A DNA stretch of 64,000 nucleotides, from assembly GCA_028279945.1 (NCBI GenBank), contig JANQMT010000078.1, positions 62,001 through 126,000 on the forward strand. The letters run 5' to 3'. The translations under genes and the position numbers were made by a program. Under the pieces are notes generated by a model. That model was not told the origin of the DNA. It was given only the letters and a program-made list of their open reading frames with translations, and did no database searches. The DNA is from JAKSCF01 sp028279945 (GTDB taxonomy: Bacteria > Bacillota > Clostridia > Peptostreptococcales > JAAYPU01). Below are positions 61,613-64,000 of the stretch, one piece after another; position 1 is the first letter of the stretch, and the number at the start of each line of letters is the position of its first letter.

Positions 61613-62611
61613 CTATTCTGTAAAAATATGATCTAACAGATACTGATTAACCTGCTCCGGATAAGGCATGCCCTCGGCACAGCTTACGGTCCGAAGCGTG
61701 ATTGAAGCACATGCGGAGCCAAATTTCATGGCATCAAGAAAAGTGAAGCCATTGCATAATCCATATAGTAACCCTGCCGCATAGGCGTCCCCTGATCCAA
61801 AGGTTTTGATTGCTTTTGTCTTAATAATGCCACACCGGATCGGTTCTTCCCCTTTGCGATAGCAAATGGACCCCTTAGGACCGTCTTTGATAATGACCAT
61901 CTCTGCTTTTTTGTTCAAATAATATTCAGCGCTGATGGCATTGTCCCTGTTTCCCGGCATCCGAATCAGCTCTACCATGTCAAATTCTTCCCGGTTGCCT
62001 ATGATCATATCGCAAGCCTCCAAAGCCCTGTTGGTAATTTCTGCTGTCTCCTCTTTGGATGTCCAGCCAAAGGGACGATGGTCAATGTCCATGATGACCT
62101 TTGTATTGTGCCCATTGGCATACTCTATAATCTGAAACATTGCCTCTCTTGAAGGGCTTAATGAAAAGGCAGTACCTGAAAGCAGAACGGCAGCTGCATT
62201 TGCAATGTAGGATTCAGAAATCTCCTCCGGTGTAATCAGAAGATCCGCAGTTCCGTTACGGTAAAAGAAAGAACCACTCTCTGTAGGTGATTGAATATAG
62301 GTCATAGCGATACAGTTGGGTGCTCCCGTCTTGTCAAAAATCATACCTTCACGGTCAATTTCCGCTTTGTCAAAAGTTTCTGCAATGTATTCTCCCATAC
62401 CATTGTCGGCAACTTTTCCAATAAATCCGGTACGGATGCCCAGCTTCGCTAAACCCTGTGCAATATTTGCAGGAGATCCTCCAACCGACTTGGTATATCC
62501 GGTGATATCCTTGAAACTGCAATTAATATCTATGGTGTTCAGATCAATACCGGCCCTTCCGGCTGCCAAAATTTGTAGTTTTCTGTTGTTGTCAAATATA
62601 CTTTTTCCCAC
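61613..62611 (-). CDS. iolC: 5-dehydro-2-deoxygluconokinase
   Basis: This 332-residue PfkB-family kinase has GGSPANIAQGLAKLG at the N-terminus and KTFGSGDAYAAGLLYG with the catalytic Asp. It phosphorylates 5-dehydro-2-deoxygluconate. It is the first gene of the minus-strand iol run, 18 bases before iolJ. The start is GTG at 62611. It has its own promoter with a direct repeat that may bind IolR. Confidence 0.92.
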   Translation of the reverse strand: MGKSIFDNNRKLQILAAGRAGIDLNTIDINCSFKDITGYTKSVGGSPANIAQGLAKLGIRTGFIGKVADNGMGEYIAETFDKAEIDREGMIFDKTGAPNCIAMTYIQSPTESGSFFYRNGTADLLITPEEISESYIANAAAVLLSGTAFSLSPSREAMFQIIEYANGHNTKVIMDIDHRPFGWTSKEETAEITNRALEACDMIIGNREEFDMVELIRMPGNRDNAISAEYYLNKKAEMVIIKDGPKGSICYRKGEEPIRCGIIKTKAIKTFGSGDAYAAGLLYGLCNGFTFLDAMKFGSACASITLRTVSCAEGMPYPEQVNQYLLDHIFTE

Positions 62612-62622
62612 AACACTTCTCG

Positions 62623-62693
62623 CTTTCGTTTTGTTTCGTTTTAGTTATTTAATGTTTTGATTTAAGGTTATTATCTTTTGTTTTATTTGTCAA
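62623..62693 (-). promoter_or_regulatory. iolC promoter with direct repeat
   Basis: Minus strand TTGACA (62693-62688), 17 bases, TAACCT (62670-62665). Downstream, the 10-base unit AAAACGAAAC/G occurs twice in tandem (62644-62624), a candidate site for the DeoR-type IolR encoded divergently. Confidence 0.7.
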
Positions 62694-62722
62694 TAGTTAT
62701 TTATCATTATATGCCATTTCTA

Positions 62723-62751
62723 TTGACCTTTTGAAACCATTCGAATATAAT
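62723..62751 (+). promoter_or_regulatory. iolR promoter
   Basis: TTGACC (62723-62728), 17 bases, TATAAT (62746-62751), 24 bases before the start at 62776. Confidence 0.8.
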
Positions 62752-62775
62752 ACAAGCGAAAGGAGATATGACCCG

Positions 62776-63543
62776 ATGCTGATTGATCGAATTACAGAAA
62801 TTAAAAATAGACTTCTTAAAAATCAACGTGTCTTTGTCAATGACCTCAGCAAGGAATTTAACGTTAGTGAAGTGACCATCCGAAAGGATTTAACTATTTT
62901 GGAACAGCAGGGAATTGCAGAAAAATTCCATGGTGGTGCACAGTTGAATTCCAAACCGTCTTCTCAGGTCCAGGTTACGGATTATCACAACAATAGTACG
63001 CTTATTTCCATCGCTGAGCTGGCCTGTCAAGAAATCGAAGATGGAGATAGTATCTTCCTCGGGTCAGGTCGGACTTGCTGCGTTTTAGCTAGAATGTTGG
63101 GTAATTTTCGCAATCTCACTGTTATTACAAATAACATCTCCGCACTCAATGATTTGTTGGAAAGAGTCTCAAAGGTTTATCTGATTGGAGGCGAGGTTAC
63201 ATCCACAGATGAAAAAACCATGTTCTCAAGTACGCAAAACCCTTTGAAAAATTTGGAAAATCTTTATGTAAAAAAAGCATTCACCAGTGCTTCCGGCATT
63301 GATCTAAAAGCCGGATTAACCGTAAATGCTTTAATAAGTACTTATATATACAGATATCTGACAGATATTTCTACCAGTTGGTATTTAATGGCTGAACATT
63401 CAAAGTATGATAAAATTGCAATCTATCCCGTTGCAAGTGTTTCAAATGTCAGCTGTTTTATTTCGGATAAGATTCCTTTGACTTATAGAAATGCTTTTTC
63501 AGAGAGTAATATCAAGTTTTTAGAATTACAAAAGAGCGTATAA
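62776..63543 (+). CDS. iolR: DeoR-family repressor of the inositol genes (IolR-like)
   Basis: This protein of about 255 residues has an N-terminal DeoR helix-turn-helix (VFVNDLSKEFNVSEVTIRKDLTILEQQG) and a C-terminal sugar-phosphate sensor domain (DSIFLGSGRTCCVLA). DeoR-type IolR proteins respond to 2-deoxy-5-keto-gluconate 6-phosphate. The ATG at 62776 follows AAAGGAG at ten bases; the frame from 62731 begins inside the promoter. It is divergent from iolC. Confidence 0.88.
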   Translation: MLIDRITEIKNRLLKNQRVFVNDLSKEFNVSEVTIRKDLTILEQQGIAEKFHGGAQLNSKPSSQVQVTDYHNNSTLISIAELACQEIEDGDSIFLGSGRTCCVLARMLGNFRNLTVITNNISALNDLLERVSKVYLIGGEVTSTDEKTMFSSTQNPLKNLENLYVKKAFTSASGIDLKAGLTVNALISTYIYRYLTDISTSWYLMAEHSKYDKIAIYPVASVSNVSCFISDKIPLTYRNAFSESNIKFLELQKSV

Positions 63544-63549
63544 TCATGA

Positions 63550-64000
63550 TTACTTTCTATATTCCGATGGTGACATCCCCATCTTTTTTTTGAAAAACTT
63601 TGAAAAGTGCTCCGGATACTCAAACCCAAGTTGATATGTAATCTGAGAAATAGATGCCTCAGTCCCTAAGAGTAAAGATTTTGCTTTTTCAAGCAAATGA
63701 AAGTGTATATGCTCTTGAGTGTTTTTTCCGGTTTCTTTCTTTAATAAATCGCTTAGATAATTGGTTGAATACCCCATTTCTTTTGCCAGATGCTTTGCCG
63801 TAGGTACCCCTTTATCCTCTAGGCTTTTGGATTCAAAATAATCCGTCAGTAATGTTTCAAAACGACTCATTACATCTTTATTGGCACTTGTTCGAGTAAT
63901 AAACTGTCTCCCGTAGAAGCGTCTGGCATAATTCAAAAGCACCTCAAGATTTGATACGATCAATTGGTCACTATACATATCTTCGTTCTCATTTATTTCA
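63550..64000 (-). CDS. AraC-type regulator, partial
   Basis: The C-terminal AraC double helix-turn-helix is present (AKHLAKEMGYSTNYLSDLLK and ISQITYQLGFEYPEHFSKFFKKKMGMSPSEYRK). The frame remains open to the right edge, so the ATG at 63978 is probably internal and an N-terminal sensing domain lies outside the window. The gene ends six bases from the convergent iolR stop. A link with inositol control is possible but unproven. Confidence 0.85.
   Translation of the reverse strand, partial: EINENEDMYSDQLIVSNLEVLLNYARRFYGRQFITRTSANKDVMSRFETLLTDYFESKSLEDKGVPTAKHLAKEMGYSTNYLSDLLKKETGKNTQEHIHFHLLEKAKSLLLGTEASISQITYQLGFEYPEHFSKFFKKKMGMSPSEYRK

Noticed and set aside
1..64000. rRNA, tRNA or known riboswitches
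   Set aside because: Reading the intergenic regions I saw no tRNA arm consensus, rRNA sequence or riboswitch core. A covariance-model scan would be needed to exclude weak cases.

Overview
The window looks like chromosomal DNA of a low-G+C anaerobic member of the Clostridia. The supporting signs are A+T-rich DNA, strong AGGAGG ribosome-binding sites, radical-SAM and flavodoxin/ferredoxin proteins, an EFR1-type flavodoxin-ferredoxin, ABC-2 exporters, YesMN and NarL-type two-component systems, and a peroxiredoxin with selenocysteine at its active site. I saw no rRNA, tRNA, phage or CRISPR. The species cannot be named from the sequence alone.

Layout. 1-2006: a MoxR-type AAA ATPase and a VWA/metallopeptidase partner that runs off the left edge. 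2311-6870: an Lnt-like nitrilase-fold membrane protein, a YefM/YoeB toxin-antitoxin pair, a radical SAM protein and a MarR-GNAT fusion. 7142-10492: a DJ-1/PfpI protein, a metallo-beta-lactamase-fold hydrolase, a membrane protein that begins with an IS3-OrfA-like helix-turn-helix, and a TetR regulator. 10725-11447: the selenoprotein peroxiredoxin. 11626-21157: a YesMN two-component system beside a tripartite tricarboxylate transporter (TTT) with two binding proteins, KDPG aldolase and KDG kinase, which together suggest a sugar-acid uptake and breakdown locus. 21285-24159: an OpuC-like osmolyte ABC transporter with its MarR regulator. 24481-33554: small membrane proteins, GNAT, DUF3795, an SPL-type radical SAM protein, two flavoproteins, an AraC/GyrI regulator and a large DUF5050 secreted protein. 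33881-41112: a saccharopine-dehydrogenase-like protein with TetR, EFR1, EamA with a divergent MocR, a nitroreductase and an acyltransferase-3. 41189-46258: a two-component system with an ABC-2 exporter. 46587-50215: a YtrA-like regulator, an ABC transporter and a calcium-repeat/transglutaminase lipoprotein. 50512-57308: ProA, an ArsR-controlled split permease, lactate dehydrogenase, a nitroreductase and unknown membrane proteins. 57305-58163: a RAYT transposase with REP-like repeats on both sides. 58251-59964: a TetR regulator and a serine hydrolase. 59970-63543: a partial myo-inositol cluster (iolB, iolJ, iolC and iolR) with visibly higher G+C. The right edge cuts an AraC-type regulator.

Three threads join distant parts of the window. 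(1) A family of REP-like palindromes with the core gggacggttctttttgtttg is spread over at least seven places, and one RAYT gene is bracketed by two of them. (2) Two membrane-protein genes 27 kb apart share one promoter design: four 11-bp units, TGG, then the -10. (3) Many regulators have well-formed dyads exactly on the promoters they would be expected to control (MarR-GNAT, YefM, TetR, GntR, ArsR). The clearest unusual coding event is the in-frame TGA at 11196-11198. It replaces the peroxidatic cysteine codon and is followed by a bacterial-type SECIS hairpin.
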